Positions 36,560-49,700 of a stretch of 64,000 nt of DNA are shown here, one piece after another. The stretch covers positions 65,637,217 to 65,701,216 of the forward strand of contig JASEVX010000011.1 in NCBI GenBank assembly GCA_031761405.1. The letters are read 5' to 3'. A model generated the notes under the pieces. The model ran no database searches. It saw only the letters and a program-made list of their open reading frames with translations, and was not told where the DNA came from. The stretch comes from Serripes groenlandicus (Eukaryota > Mollusca > Bivalvia > Cardiida > Cardiidae). Each line of letters opens with the position of its first letter. Within the stretch, counting starts at the first letter, position 1. A program made the translations under genes and the position numbers.

Positions 36560-37030
36560 TATAAACATCTGCCACATACATTATCGAGGGCTTGGCGTGA
36601 AACGGTTGTAACTAAAATTGGTACTTTTTTACCAAGGTTAATCACCTCGCCATAAAGTCTTTATAAGCGTTAAATCAATTTTCTTGGTAAACAATGGAAA
36701 TTTAGGTGCCATTGCTCGTTCTGAGCAATGGCACCTAAATTTGCATTGTTTACAAAGGTGTCAAAATTGCCCCTAAACCAGGGTTTTCAAAATAGGTTTT
36801 TAGTTACAACCGTTTCACGCCAAGCCCTCGTAATACATGTTGACTCATCCACAGCAGTGTACTTTTGGGAACATTTTCGACGATGGAAAAAACCTATAAA
36901 AATATAGAAATTTAATTTAGGGATAGATATGAAAACCTTGTGGTAAAAAGGAAAAATTGCTCATTTTTTGAAAAAAATAGCTTTTTCAAAAGTCGTCTGC
37001 TGCTAAAAGCGTCAACAGTCGCCTGAGTCA
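36560..37030 (-). mobile_element. Foldback element interrupted by another element
   Basis: CTGCCACATACAT before 36582 and TGTTGACTCATCCACAGCAG after 36839 look like the two sides of one left end (CCCACATACA.. GCAGCAGACGAC). The rest follows: AACCTTGTGGTAAAAAGG, AAAAATTGCTCATTTTTTG, CAAAAGTCGTCTGCTGCTAA, GCGTCAACAGTCGCC. Confidence 0.5.
36582..36833. mobile_element. Second MITE type, with long TIR and central palindrome
   Basis: Ends TATCGAGGGCTTGGCGTGAA.. and ..TTCACGCCAAGCCCTCGTA are inverted repeats of about 33 bp. The centre is a long palindrome about GTGCCATTGCTCGTTCTGAGC. ATACAT at 36576-36581 and 36834-36839 is a possible 6 bp target duplication. No ORF. Confidence 0.75.
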
Positions 37031-37349
37031 GGTTGTGATTTATTTTGTGCATCCTCGACCTTGATGTTACGTCGTGTTGCTCCATCTTCAATTCCTGATA
37101 AAAAAGTTTTTACATTTTGACTGAATTATTTTTAATCCTCTCTGATAAGGAGAACTTTATCCCCATAATCAGGCTATTTTTAACTATTTGTCGAATAAAC
37201 GCTTTAAACTTCTTGATGTTTCATTGTCTTTCTTCACGCGTTTCCAATTCAGACGAGACCTACCTACAATCGAATCTTCTATCCGGCGAAATTATTTAAT
37301 GGGACTTTGATCTCCATGGCAAATCGATTAAACGTTAATAGGATAAGTG
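37031..37349. other. No gene seen
   Basis: Upstream of the lectin gene; no recognisable exon or repeat. Confidence 0.35.
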
Positions 37350-37583
37350 TTAACCCTTTCCCTCATATAGACGCTTTCTGACGCCTCTGCAGCAGATAGC
37401 AGACGGCTTTTTGAACACATGGTGACAAAAGAAGAAATTGCTCAAAACGAGCAATTTCTCCATTTGCCACAATGTTTTCCACTTTTAGTCATAGGCTATC
37501 CATTCAATAACAGAGATTTTCTATTTAGAAAAATATGTTTAAAGTCGTCTGCTGCAGTATTGTCGTATGAGGGAAAGGGTTAA
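37350..37583 (+). mobile_element. TTAA-flanked foldback element at the lectin gene promoter
   Basis: One of the best preserved copies: TTAA at 37350-37353 and 37580-37583, CCCTTTCCCTCATATAGACG / CGTATGAGGGAAAGGG, intact centre. It carries an 8 bp AGCAGATAGCAGACGG duplication. Ends 85 bp before the start codon. Confidence 0.85.
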
Positions 37584-37668
37584 ACATGTAAAAGGAAGAT
37601 CGTGTCCGTGTGACCTATTTGTACTAAGATTGTGTTACGGAAGTCAGGAATGAAAGATAACTGTAGAA

Positions 37669-37791
37669 ATGAAGATGGCACCAATATTACAGCTCGTTGT
37701 TTTTGTGTCGTTAAATATATTCCTGGGTCGTGTCAATGGAGACTATAATTGCGTGTGTAACTACAATGTAGAAATCGGAGTTATGAAAACG
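37669..37791 (+). CDS. Exon 1: start codon and signal peptide
   Basis: Encodes residues 1-41. A hydrophobic core (ILQLVVFVSLNIFLG) behind a short basic start, followed by RVNG then DYNC, is a typical signal peptide with likely cleavage near Gly24. It also supplies Cys28 and Cys30 of the N-terminal module. The donor is gtatga, phase 0. A second in-frame ATG at 37675 has a better context (aagATGG) and would trim only two residues. A TTAA-flanked foldback element ends 85 bp upstream, so the proximal promoter or 5' UTR is partly transposon-derived. Confidence 0.8.
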
Positions 37792-40700
37792 GTATGAATT
37801 TTAATATGGAGTGTGTGTTTTATTTATCATTTCTTGACTACAAAACGTACACGTTGACAATTTGACTCTCGTACAAGACCATAAATAAATAGAGGCATGC
37901 TCCTGGTAGACAAACTGCGTATCAATTGATTGATTGTTTGGTGTTTCACGCCGCTGTCAACACTTTTTTCAATTATACCAAGGCGTATCTGGCTAAGTTA
38001 CCTGTACAACTGGTACATTTATCCTGACACCAGCCAGTCAGTCGTACCATTGTGGCAAAAGGTGAATAACCCCGCGCACCATGGAGGGCAGGCTTTATTA
38101 CCATTTTTAAAGTCTTTGGTATGACCCGGCGATCGAACCCGCGACCTCCCGCACCCGAGGCGGACGCTCTTCCACTGCACCAACAAGGCGGTCGGAAGCA
38201 GTAACAGCCATTCATATAGGAACACCTAAGTTATTATATTAGGGGTATATTGGCGGTCTGTCGGTCGGTCGGGCGTCAACAAGCGTATTAAAGACAAATA
38301 TAGATACAAATCTAATTGCAAATCCGTATAGCGGATCCCATTTCCATTAGTTATCTGAACCTACACTCGTTCCAACTGTTCGGAATGAATGAATGAATGT
38401 ATATTGTTTTATGACGCATCGACAGCTAAGGTCATTTAGCGCGCAATTAAATTTAATTATTCATGCTCCCTGGGTAAACAAACCAGCACTAGGCTAGAAA
38501 ATGTGCCTTGCCCAGGGGCACTCCACCATGACCGTAGTGCCGCGACTGGGGACAAATGTTCGGAGGATGGTAACAAAACGTCACTCCACCATGACCGTAG
38601 TGCCGCGACTGGTTCCAATTGTTCGGAGGATGGTACAAAAACGTCACTCCACTGTACGCGTGTTCGACGTTAACATTCTGGATCATCAGAATTACGGGGT
38701 TCTTGGTTGTAGACTGACGTTGTTCTATATAAACACAGTTTTTACTATTCATTCGTAAAAGAAAACACATAAGTTTGTGAAGCCTCGGCAGCGAACGACT
38801 TTTGAAAACACTGTGACTAAAGGTAAACTAATGAGCAATTTCTCCCTTTGTAACAATGTTTTCAACTCTATTCAATAAGTGTTCTATCATTCATAGAGAG
38901 TTTCCCTATTTTTGACTAAATGTTGTCAAAGTCGCCTGTTGCCGATTTGTTGTATGTGGGAATGGGTTAAGTTTGAGAAAAATCTCTTGAAAAAACAGTA
39001 AAATGGTTAACCATACTTATTGTTTTGGAGCTACGACATTTTTTTTCTGACGTGGCCAAAAGTAATATTGGAGTCTCAAATAATTTGTCAGAAGTATCGT
39101 GTGAAAGAACCGGGCTGTTCGGATCAAGCTCAATGTCACTGTTTCTAAAAGTAGAAACATTGTTTTTTGAATTCGTGACCAGTCTATAACGTCTTTCTGC
39201 ATTGTTTGAATTTCCAATATATTTTCAATATGTGTCGTCTGAAGGAAGGGTGTTATTTTAATTCAGTGTATAACTTTTATGTTCATCATTGGAATTTCAA
39301 ATGATTTGGAAGAATTTGTCAACCATGACCCTACGATGTTTCAGGTTGATCAGATAAAGGTCTAGGTCACTGTATCAACAATGAAAAGTATGATTGTAAT
39401 TTGTGTCCATTCTATGACTTCTTTCTTTTAAATTATTTGGCAAACGTATCAAATATAGCCTCATGATTCGTCTGGTAGAAAAATGAAATTGATAAGTTCA
39501 AGGTCACTTTTTTCTGAAAATAGAAAAAACCCTAGTCTGCTCTCTAACATTTTTGAATATCATTGAAATTTATAATCATTTAGAAAAAGTGTTTTACCAT
39601 TATTTGAACATGAATTAGGTTGAGGAAAAAACCCTTAAATTAAACGGATCAAGGTCCAGGTCACTATTTCTAAAGAGGTCTGTTTGTATTGAGCATTGTT
39701 GTAATTTTAAAATGTGTAGACGTGTCAACCATGTCTTCACAAGTTTTCTCATGCAAATCCAGGTTTATTCCAACAATGCTAAGTCTTATTGGGCGGAAAA
39801 TCCAGTCAATGTCAGTGTTGCTAAACAATTAAAATCTTTATGTCTGCTCTAATAGATTGGCGGAAATGTCAACCATGATCTGACAATTTGTTGCCAGAAA
39901 AACCACGAAGATCAATATCACTATGTCTTAATTGAAACAGAAATGTATTTCAGTAACTTACCCTTTGAATAGAAGTGGATTTTCACTTTTAACATTAAAG
40001 ATAATTGTCTATTAAACACATCCCTAGTATAACCACGTTTTGCGCCATTGCCATGTCTCGCTATAATGATAATGATGATGCTTGAAGATGATGATGATGA
40101 TGATGATGATGACGATGATTATTATTATATCTTTATTATAATTATTATTATTATTATTTTTTATTATAATTGCTGTTGTAATCCTAATTCCAGCCGTCGG
40201 CCCTAGGAGAGGTTATCGGAGACTTGTATGAGTTTGACTGTAAAGAGCATATAGAATCTATGGACACTGATCAATGGTTAGCTGTTGCATATGATCATAA
40301 GGTAAGACTTTAAATGGTGTTGATTAATCCTTTCCCATATACAACAAATCTGCAGCAGACGACTTTGAAAACATAGTGACAAAAATCTAAAACAATCCAC
40401 ATACAAGTTGTTAAATAAAGTTTAAAACATCGTGGCCAAAGGAGAAATTGCTTATAATGATCATTTTCAACATTGGCCTTAATGTTTTCAAAAGTCGTCT
40501 GCTGCTATTGCGTCAAAATGCGTCTGCATGCGGGAAATGGTTAAATGTTATAAGGACACCTAGACGGTCACAGGTCAACATAGACTGTCAAAGGTCAACA
40601 TAGACTGCCACAGGTCAACATAGACTGTTACAGGTCAACATACACCGATCCCGAAAGCCTTGTGATTAAGGCATCCGTTTTGGGAGCCGGAGGTCTAAAG

Positions 40701-43700
40701 TTCGAACCCGAGTGGGTTTCGTTCTGATATGGCCGGTTGGTTAGCTGCTAGCTAGTTAAATAATGGTATCGAATCGGGAAGTCAAAAAGGATAAAGGTGT
40801 CTCACAAGTGTCAAACGGCTGGCCTTTTCAATAGGGGTGACACTTAAATAAGTAAACACTTCATTTTACTTTTAACAAGAGGAACGTTGTTGCAGTGCAC
40901 GTTTAAAAATACCTTCACTCAAATCACGTTTCGTTTTAGCACTCAGGTAACCAGAGACGAATTAGGAATTGAACAAGTATGATTGCAAATGCCATAAATT
41001 AAATAGTTGTGCCTCATTGGCTTGACGAATAATGAACACTCATTCGAGCATCTGCATCTGCACGATCTCACATGAACACTCACTGTTTCCATACACGTAC
41101 TATAGACTGAGATGCTAACTATAAAGAAATAAGAAGTGCAGCCCCCACTAGTTCTTTGACAATGCTATTTTAAATGATGATAGAACGGATGATGGAAAGT
41201 CAATTAGTCCCCAAATCGCTAGACGCGGATCAATGAAATGATGTCCGAAATATCCGAGGATCGGTTTTGGTATGAATTGGATCAATTATTACTTCAGATC
41301 GGCTATGTACAACAGGATGCACAGACACAACAGCAGATATGTCCAGGAGAGCCACCCTCCGAAGACAAAGGTAACACTATAATTTGTAATATTTGTAACA
41401 ATGTTGATTGTTATATGTAGATCAGCAGGCAGTGGCACAATCTCAAATATTTAGGTATTACTAATCACATGTAGTTCTTGCCACAAGGACTACACATACA
41501 TGTCAAATATGATATTCCTGTTTCCAAAGCGACATTTTATATGGTCTCTGTTAAACTGTTAGCCATCGATACAGGGCAGTTACACTATGTCGCCGTATGC
41601 TCGATTCTGGTGTTTTTAACAAAAATACAGAGTGTTACTATGCTATGTGTATACTATTAATACTTTGATTATTCGATTATAAAGTAGACGATTAGATACA
41701 ACGTTATCCGCTTATCGGAAGGGTGCCGGTTGAGATTGCTTATCAAAGGTCGAATGCCTTTTTAAAATTAGAGCATTAATGCCATAATCGTATGACACTA
41801 CTTACGACCGCTTTATCAACGCCGTCCGACGTTCCGCCAAGATTCTTTATCTTGATGCAAACACAGCCTGCTTGAAAAATTGATTAAAACGAAAGTATTA
41901 CGGGATTGACGCTTTAGTTTAATATGTACATTTATGCCATCGACTATGGAATATGTATTTTACACGTACACACTTCCAATTGGCACACTGTGTGTTGCTT
42001 CGACGTGACAATTGATTGTATTTGATTGTAATTATAATTGTTGTCATCAAACAGTCACAACGACAACTTTAGTAACGTCATCTTCGACAACAACAACAAT
42101 AATGACCACTGTTACCATACCTACAACTAATACACCAACCACTACAGCGTCAACCACGTCTCCAACTACAGTATTGATGACAACAGAAAGTACCACGACG
42201 CCATCGACTACATCAAGTACTACGACGCCAACTACTACATCAAGTACTACGACGCCAACTACGACATCAAGTACTACGACGCCATCTACTACATCAAGTA
42301 CTACGACGCCAACGACTACATCAACTACTACGAGGCAATCGACCACATCTCCCACTACCCCTACACCTACCACTACAACAAGAACTACTGTAATCACAAC
42401 ACCGACTACACAATCAACAACGACACCAACCACATCGTCCCAAACAACAAGCGCTACCGCCTCCACTAGACCAACAACTATGAGAACCAATGTTGTTTCT
42501 GGTATCTTTCCTTTATTTTTCATTAGCAATTTCCCTGGTATATATAGTATGTTTTATCTTGAAAGTAGAAAAACACGGAATTGGAAACAAGTGCTTGAAA
42601 AGGAAACAATGCTCGTTGTGAATCATTTCTAATATTTCTGGCAGTGTTTTCAAATATCGTCTTCTGCAAGGGTTTCAGAAGTCATCGTATCTTTACCATG
42701 GATTCTTTTGACAAAACCGAAGAATGTATATATCTTAAAATGATTGGCTTCAGTGAATGTATCTTGTTAACTTCCTTTAAAAAAAGAAAAAATGCCTGTT
42801 GGCTTTTATTTCCTAAGATTTGTTATAAGAATCTTACTCTTCCATATATATCATGCTGTACACAATATTTGCTTTATTTGAGTATGCTAACTAAAATAAC
42901 TGATAGCTGATTCGCAGCAACATGACCACGATATAACGAACTGTTTTGAATATGCGAAGCCTCCCACTAAATTGACTCGAGTCTGATGGTACAAACAAGT
43001 CAGTTATTCCAATACTTATCACCCTTGATAATAGGTGGGTAAATAGATTACTTACCTGTTACAAATAGTCACTAATATAACTGTGTCAATAAGCTTAACA
43101 AACGGTTAATGTTCTTTCCAATACAGGTAAACCAAAATTGTGTACTGCACAACTTCAGAGCCGTGTACAGAACGACCGTAATATACTCACACAGTACGAT
43201 AACAGTTGTTACGAGATTGTATCGAGTGGAATCACCTCATGGTTCAATGCAGACACTCATTGTAAAACGTATGGAGGCCACCTGGTGTCAATAAATTCAC
43301 AAGGGGAACAGATTTTCATTACAAACTTCCTAAAACATAATTTCTACCACGAGGTATGGACGGGTCTTAACGATAACAGCAAAGAAAACATGTTTGTATG
43401 GACATCAGGTAATACTGCTTACTGCTTACAATCTCATTAAAAGAAGACCCAAATATTTATCTGTACGTTAATTGGATCTGACGACACTGCATAAAAGGTC
43501 GCAGTCAGAATAAGACCTGAACCTTTCGCATAGTACTTACAGGGACTTTCTCGTAGCCTCTGTTGAATTGCGCTGATTCGTATAAGACTGCGGGGATGGT
43601 TAGTCTCATGCAAAATTGTACTTTTTCGCATGGATAAAAAACGCCTTAGCAACATAGGATAACATTCTAGTTATCTTGTTATTCAATATGTTAACTCACT

Positions 43701-46700
43701 GTCGAGCTTACTTACTATGTAACCTTACATAATATAATAAGATTGTATTTCATTTGCCAGGCAGTTATGTTTAACTAATGATATATTCACTAAAAGGATG
43801 TTGAAATTAGATCTTTAGTTACTCGGTTATTTTACATCGAATGGGTTGACATACCACATAAAATACGCTATTGAACGAGCAAACGCTGACACTCACGAAC
43901 GTTTGCGGGCTCATCATGCAATCTTCGAACATTGCGGTCAATAATAAACCTCTGGGAATACTGGTCCACTCCTGAACGAGCAAATGTTGCAACTCACGCG
44001 GTGTATGTCCTCTTCGAACAAGCGACCAAGTTCATTCCACAAATCTTCGATGGAATTGAGATCGGGAGATTTGGATGGTCATGGACGTCGCCTGATAATC
44101 TGTTTGTCCAGAAGGTCCTGCATAGTTCATTTGTTATATGTATGACATACCTGTGCGCGGCAACGTCCGACTTTGAACATGCAAATAACGCGTGCACGAC
44201 GTTCAATATTGAATTGAGGCATATTTATATCAATGTAAAGATTATAATCTGTGGTTTCCGCAATAAAAGAGTGCAATGACCACGACTATTGATTTTCTCG
44301 GAACACCTTAGAACCCTCTGCAAAGTTATACCTGAGATCACGTGCGAGCTATCGTCACTGTGGATGAGTTTATCGCTATATTGTCATGCTATGGTGCGAA
44401 ACTTTGGGTCGATACTAGGAGAAATATTTGAGAAAATTAACAAAATGTCTATTAAGTTAGAGGCAGTGAAAGTCTCACAATTTTTAGCGTCATACTTTTC
44501 AAGTGCTAACAACTATTTCAAGTATTACTCAAGGCGGACACAAAGAGGAGCATTTACATTTTTAATAATATAAAAATAATATTTGTATGAATGATTGTTC
44601 ATGTTTTGGAGGTGCAAATGATCTTACTGGAAAAGGTTACACGCGCCGGGTAACATATTAGCATAGACAACATGGGTAACATATTACCAAAGATAACATG
44701 AGTTACATATAAGCATACAACATTGGTAACAAATAAGCATAAACCACATGAGTCACATATTATCATAAACCATATGGTTAAGGTATAACTTTAATTTATC
44801 CAAATTTATTCCAATGTTGAAAAACTTTAATTGTTTCACCACAAACTAATCAAAACTGTTCTAGGTACGTTTTGCCATATATATCGTCAATCGAGAGACA
44901 GTCCCTTCGAAACCTTTTTATTTCAGGAGAGCCAGTATCATTGACCAACTGGAATCCAAACAGGGTCGATCCCGGTCCCGTTATGGTTGGCTCTGACTAT
45001 CAGGACTGTGTTGTTTTGTCGCCGTCTAATAACGGATTGTGGGACGATAGGATATGTCAATCAACTCATAATTACATTTGCGAATATGGTAAGTTTGTCT
45101 TTTGTCGCGATCAAGTATCGTCATTTAGTACTTTTCAATTCATTTCATTAAAATCATTTATGAGAAAAAAGTTACATCTTGGAAATTGTTATAATTATTT
45201 TAGAAAGGGGCCCGCCAGAGTAGTCAATTAGTAGCAAATATCTGGGAAAATTTAATACGGAGTGCAAATGATACTGCATGGAATGGCCACGGTGAATAAA
45301 ATAGCTTAGAACAGTTAGGCCATTTGTAATGAGGCATTACATCTTTGAACAATTTAAAAGAGGACTACCAAGGGAACATTCCTGTGAATTTTTGGTCCAA
45401 TGGTTTTGAAGGAGATGTCATTTGAAGATAAACGCTCATTTTTCCTTTTCTGATGCCGCATAGCGGCTATCTATTTTAATAGAAAGAAATATGTAAAGGG
45501 CCAGTAAAGGAACATTTATGCTAAATTATCTTGATGTCTGGCAAGCACTTTAATAAGAATGGAATGATAAAGTGTTGTAATTTTGCCCCCTTTCTTGCAG
45601 CCCTATTTTTCAACAAAATCAATATGGCTTGAACAGGTTTTGTATAGGGTCACTCGAGGAACATTTCACCCAAATTATCTTCGAATCGGACAAGCGGATT
45701 CTAGAGGAAAAGGAATTTAAATGTTGGTAATTTTTCCCAGTTTCTGTTTCAGCAGCAACCAAAGTTATATACAGAATTTTGGTCTTAACAATTTCGAAAG
45801 ACGACTAATAAAGGAACATTCCTTTGAAGTTTAGTTGAAAATGTCCAGTGGAATGGTAGTACTTGTCATTTCCAGCTAAAACTTCAATTTACCACTTTTG
45901 TAATGCCGCCTGGTTGCTATGATTCTGTAACCAATCAATATGGCTTGAATAAATTAAGTAGAGGATCACTGAAGTAAGATTTCAATGGAATTCACTTTCA
46001 AAAAATGGATTTTTTTATTTTGTTTCATGTTGCCCATTTGCTGAATCCTGACTACCATATTTTTAAACCAATCAGTAGGGCTTGAGCATTTTTTGAAGAG
46101 AGTTATCCAAGGATTACTTTTACCAAATTATATTTGAATCGGACAAGCAGATTTAGAATAGAAGAATTTTAAAGATTGGCACTTTTTCCCCTCTCTGATG
46201 CCGTGGCAACCAAAATTGTCTATATAATTATAATCTTTGAACAACTGTGAAAGAGGACTACCAAATGAACATTCCTCTAAAGTAATATTGAAATTGGTCC
46301 AGTGATTTATGAGAAGATGTTGTTTAAAGCTAAAAGTAACCGACGACGGACGCAAGACGGACAGGGAGTGATCAGATTATACTATGTGGACCGAATGATA
46401 TATTCGGAGATAAACGATCGCAATTCTATCTGCAGTACTTTCAGTATTTTGATTGTATAAAAGTTAGACACAACAGTACCGTGTTATTGTTCTTTTGTTA
46501 TTCAACCAATCTGTTAATTTAAAACCATGATATAATATATTTCAAACAATGCAAGACGTTTTTCTTAATTCAAAATAACCAGAAAATGAAGATACATTTT
46601 TTGCTTTGATTTTAGGATTTGATTCTCAATATAGTTATCACTGGTATTCTGCGGACTTTTTTTTGACTTTGATATGACATGCATCAAGCAGTGTGTTAAA

Positions 46701-49700
46701 TATTCAACAACCTCTTGGTATTTTTTTTATTTGCGATAAACCCCCTTCTGTAAATACTATATTGTGGTTTCAACTCCAATATCTTTCACAATAAGGCCAA
46801 AACAAAATGCTATTGTGAAGGGTGTTTTATCAACTGTGATCAGTACATTCTTGTACAAATATAATCAGTGATCTGCATTCAGCCCCTTTCTGGCAGCACT
46901 ATCAGAGCTTTGATTATATATGGTTCCAATGTTATATGAAAACAAGACGAATTTTGATGCTAAGCATCAAAGACGCCGCGCCTGATTTTAAAGCATGACT
47001 TAAAGGGAAGCAGATGCAGTTTAATACATTTAAATAACCTGTGCAAACGGACAGGATGTAAATATTTTGAACAAGAAGGCCACATGTACCTTTATCTTAA
47101 ACAAGAAGGCCAAGATGTTCCTTTATTGCTCACCTGGATACCATAGTCTATACTAAAATGTTATCAAGAGCAAAAAGGGTCCATATTGACGTAGGGATTA
47201 TACACTTTATATGCTATGATCTATGTGATATTCAGCAGGTAAAGTTTAGTCGTGAAATGACGAGTTAAGTCTTCAAACCATTTGGTTTACCGTTTGCTTA
47301 ACATTTGACTGCAACAATAAAGTGTCATACAAGCTGAAGTTTCTTAATTTTAAAACTGCTCTAACTAGATCAATTAGATAAACAAAAAACATAGATACTG
47401 AAATATTAACAGATATTAACTTAAGTGTTAATGCCTCTAGTTATAAGTTAAGTGTGACACAAGCTTTGGAAGGAGAGAGGGAAGTCTATTCTCATGCCAG
47501 TTGAGCAGAAGTATGATAGCAAAAAAAGATAGTATATAAACAAAAAATACACAAGTTTAAAGATATTTAATATAAAAATTAAGCATTTATGAAATTAAAA
47601 GCAAAAGTTCTCATGTATATAGTCAACATATAGCAAGAATACAATGGTCTGAATGAACAACTGTATGGGCAGTTACGTTTTAAGTTTAGTAATACAACAG
47701 AAATAAATAGGAAAAACACCACTCGAATCTTTTTTCTGAGCTTTGATGAATCGAGTCGTCAGAGCAGTAAACCAAACAATTAAAAAAGCGTAGCCTAGTG
47801 AACTCCGTAAACCAACTCATAAAAAAGCTTAGCCTAGTTAGTTGGTGAACAGTTATTAAAAACAATTTAAATGTGTCTTAGGTTTTGTAACAACGATAAA
47901 AGATGTACATATTTTGTATCTTTTGTTTCTTAAATCTTTTAATACAATTTATTCAATCATAAAGGCTGTTTTTTCAAACATATTACAGAGCTTTTCTTAA
48001 CAATAATATTTGTTGCTTGCTCCCTTTTCGATTACGTCATCCCATGGTACAAAATTAAAACCTATCCCATACTGACGCCGCGCTTCCACGCGGCGTCAAT
48101 GAGAAACTGTTAATTTTGAGCAATTTCATTTTCCCCAACATTGCTTTCAAGCTTCGTTTGCTCCATGAGTGTAACAAAGACGATTGTATCAGGCAATTAT
48201 TTAATATAAAAGTGAATAGTTGCATTTTTTGTTATCACTGTTCGTAAAACTTACAATTATTTACAGTTGTTTGCTTCTGGTTTATGTTTTATGAATTCAT
48301 ATTTTATCTTACTAGCTATAAATTCACCACAAACATACACTAGTCCTGCCATAACGCAACAACAAACAACATTGGCACCGTTTAACTCTGGTATGTTATA
48401 ACTCATATTCTTACAACTTGTGTAGAGATGTTAAATGTGCTGAACTCCAGATTGAGATAACATTTTGAAGTTTTGAAACTTCTGCAAATATTGCTAATAG
48501 TGACAACAAAGTAAGAAATAAATAGTTCAAACCTATTTTGGCAATAATGTTGAAAAACAGTAAAATGAAAGTCATGGAACTGTACAACATTTGTCTTACT
48601 GGGTATGTATACCCGGGACCCTGTATAGCCAGTACAAATAAAGCATAAACAATCAATACTTAGAGGTTTATTGTACTGGAAAATGAAATTATTACTCTAA
48701 TTTTATCGCAAAATTATGATTCTGATATTTCAAGACAATTTTTAAACAGTTTTGAACTTTGGCTGAATTATCTATAATCTGGAGTTCAGAACCTTTAATA
48801 CTTACCTAATTTTATCATATTAAATAATGCAGATAACGAGTTCCAGGGTGCCCTTTGCGTGAATTTGTTGTCATATCACTCAGACTAGTTCTGTGTTCAA
48901 CTAATACTGAAACAGAAACATGCTTTCCGACAACCCAACGTGTTTGGGTTTTTCAGTGAACATCGCTCACGTTTGGTTGGGTTTTCGAGTAAACCAATAC
49001 AGTTATATTTTCTGTTGAATGCAATTCAGTATATTTCAGATTATTTGCTAATGAACCGATTTAATGCTTTCCTTACTATCATATAACTACCGAATACCAT
49101 TTCTTATTAGGTTAAGAACATTTCCCCATAAGGAAATTATAAAAAACAAGGTTTGAGTATAAAGTATCAATATTTACATATTTGCTTCATTTTAAATTTG
49201 ATAATAGTATACAATTGTTTCAGGAAAACCAAACTTATGTCCAATAAATTTACAAAACCGCATAAATAATGCTGGTACCCTATTAACACAATATGGAGAC
49301 TTATGTTATGAAACGGTGATATCATCGATGCAAACGTGGAACCAAGCCGAACAATACTGCAATAGTAACGGAGGGCACCTTGTGACGATCGACAGTGCCG
49401 GTAAACAGACTTTTATAACCAACTACCTGAAGCATGATGTTAGACATACAATCTGGATTGGATTGACTGATTCTGAGAACGAAGGACATTTCGAATGGGC
49501 TTCTGGTAAGTCAGTGGTGACATGTGTATTTATTAAATTTGAAATAACAGAATACGATAAATTTTATAACCAATCAAGGTTCATATTTTAGTAGTGACTT
49601 ATCACTAGATAAAACTTAACAAAATGTTAAATAATTTAACCTTGGTATATTTGCTCGTTATATGCATGTTAAATGTCGCTTTTTGTTCTTGTTTTACTAA

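Noticed and set aside
38125..38195. tRNA gene on the minus strand
   Set aside because: A and B boxes are present but the sequence continues into a SINE body and CAATCAATC tail; it is the head of a SINE.
40660..40715. tRNA gene on the + strand
   Set aside because: B box and an A-box-like part only; no acceptor-stem pairing seen and a SINE-like body follows.
42047..42529. 160-codon minus-strand Val-rich frame
   Set aside because: Complement of the ACN-rich mucin exon; the + strand has splice sites and fits the lectin gene.
44934..44942. EPV in CTLD1 as an EPN-type sugar motif
   Set aside because: It lies before the conserved TNW, not in the long loop after it where EPN/QPD motifs occur; CTLD3 has DPV at the same place as part of the fold.
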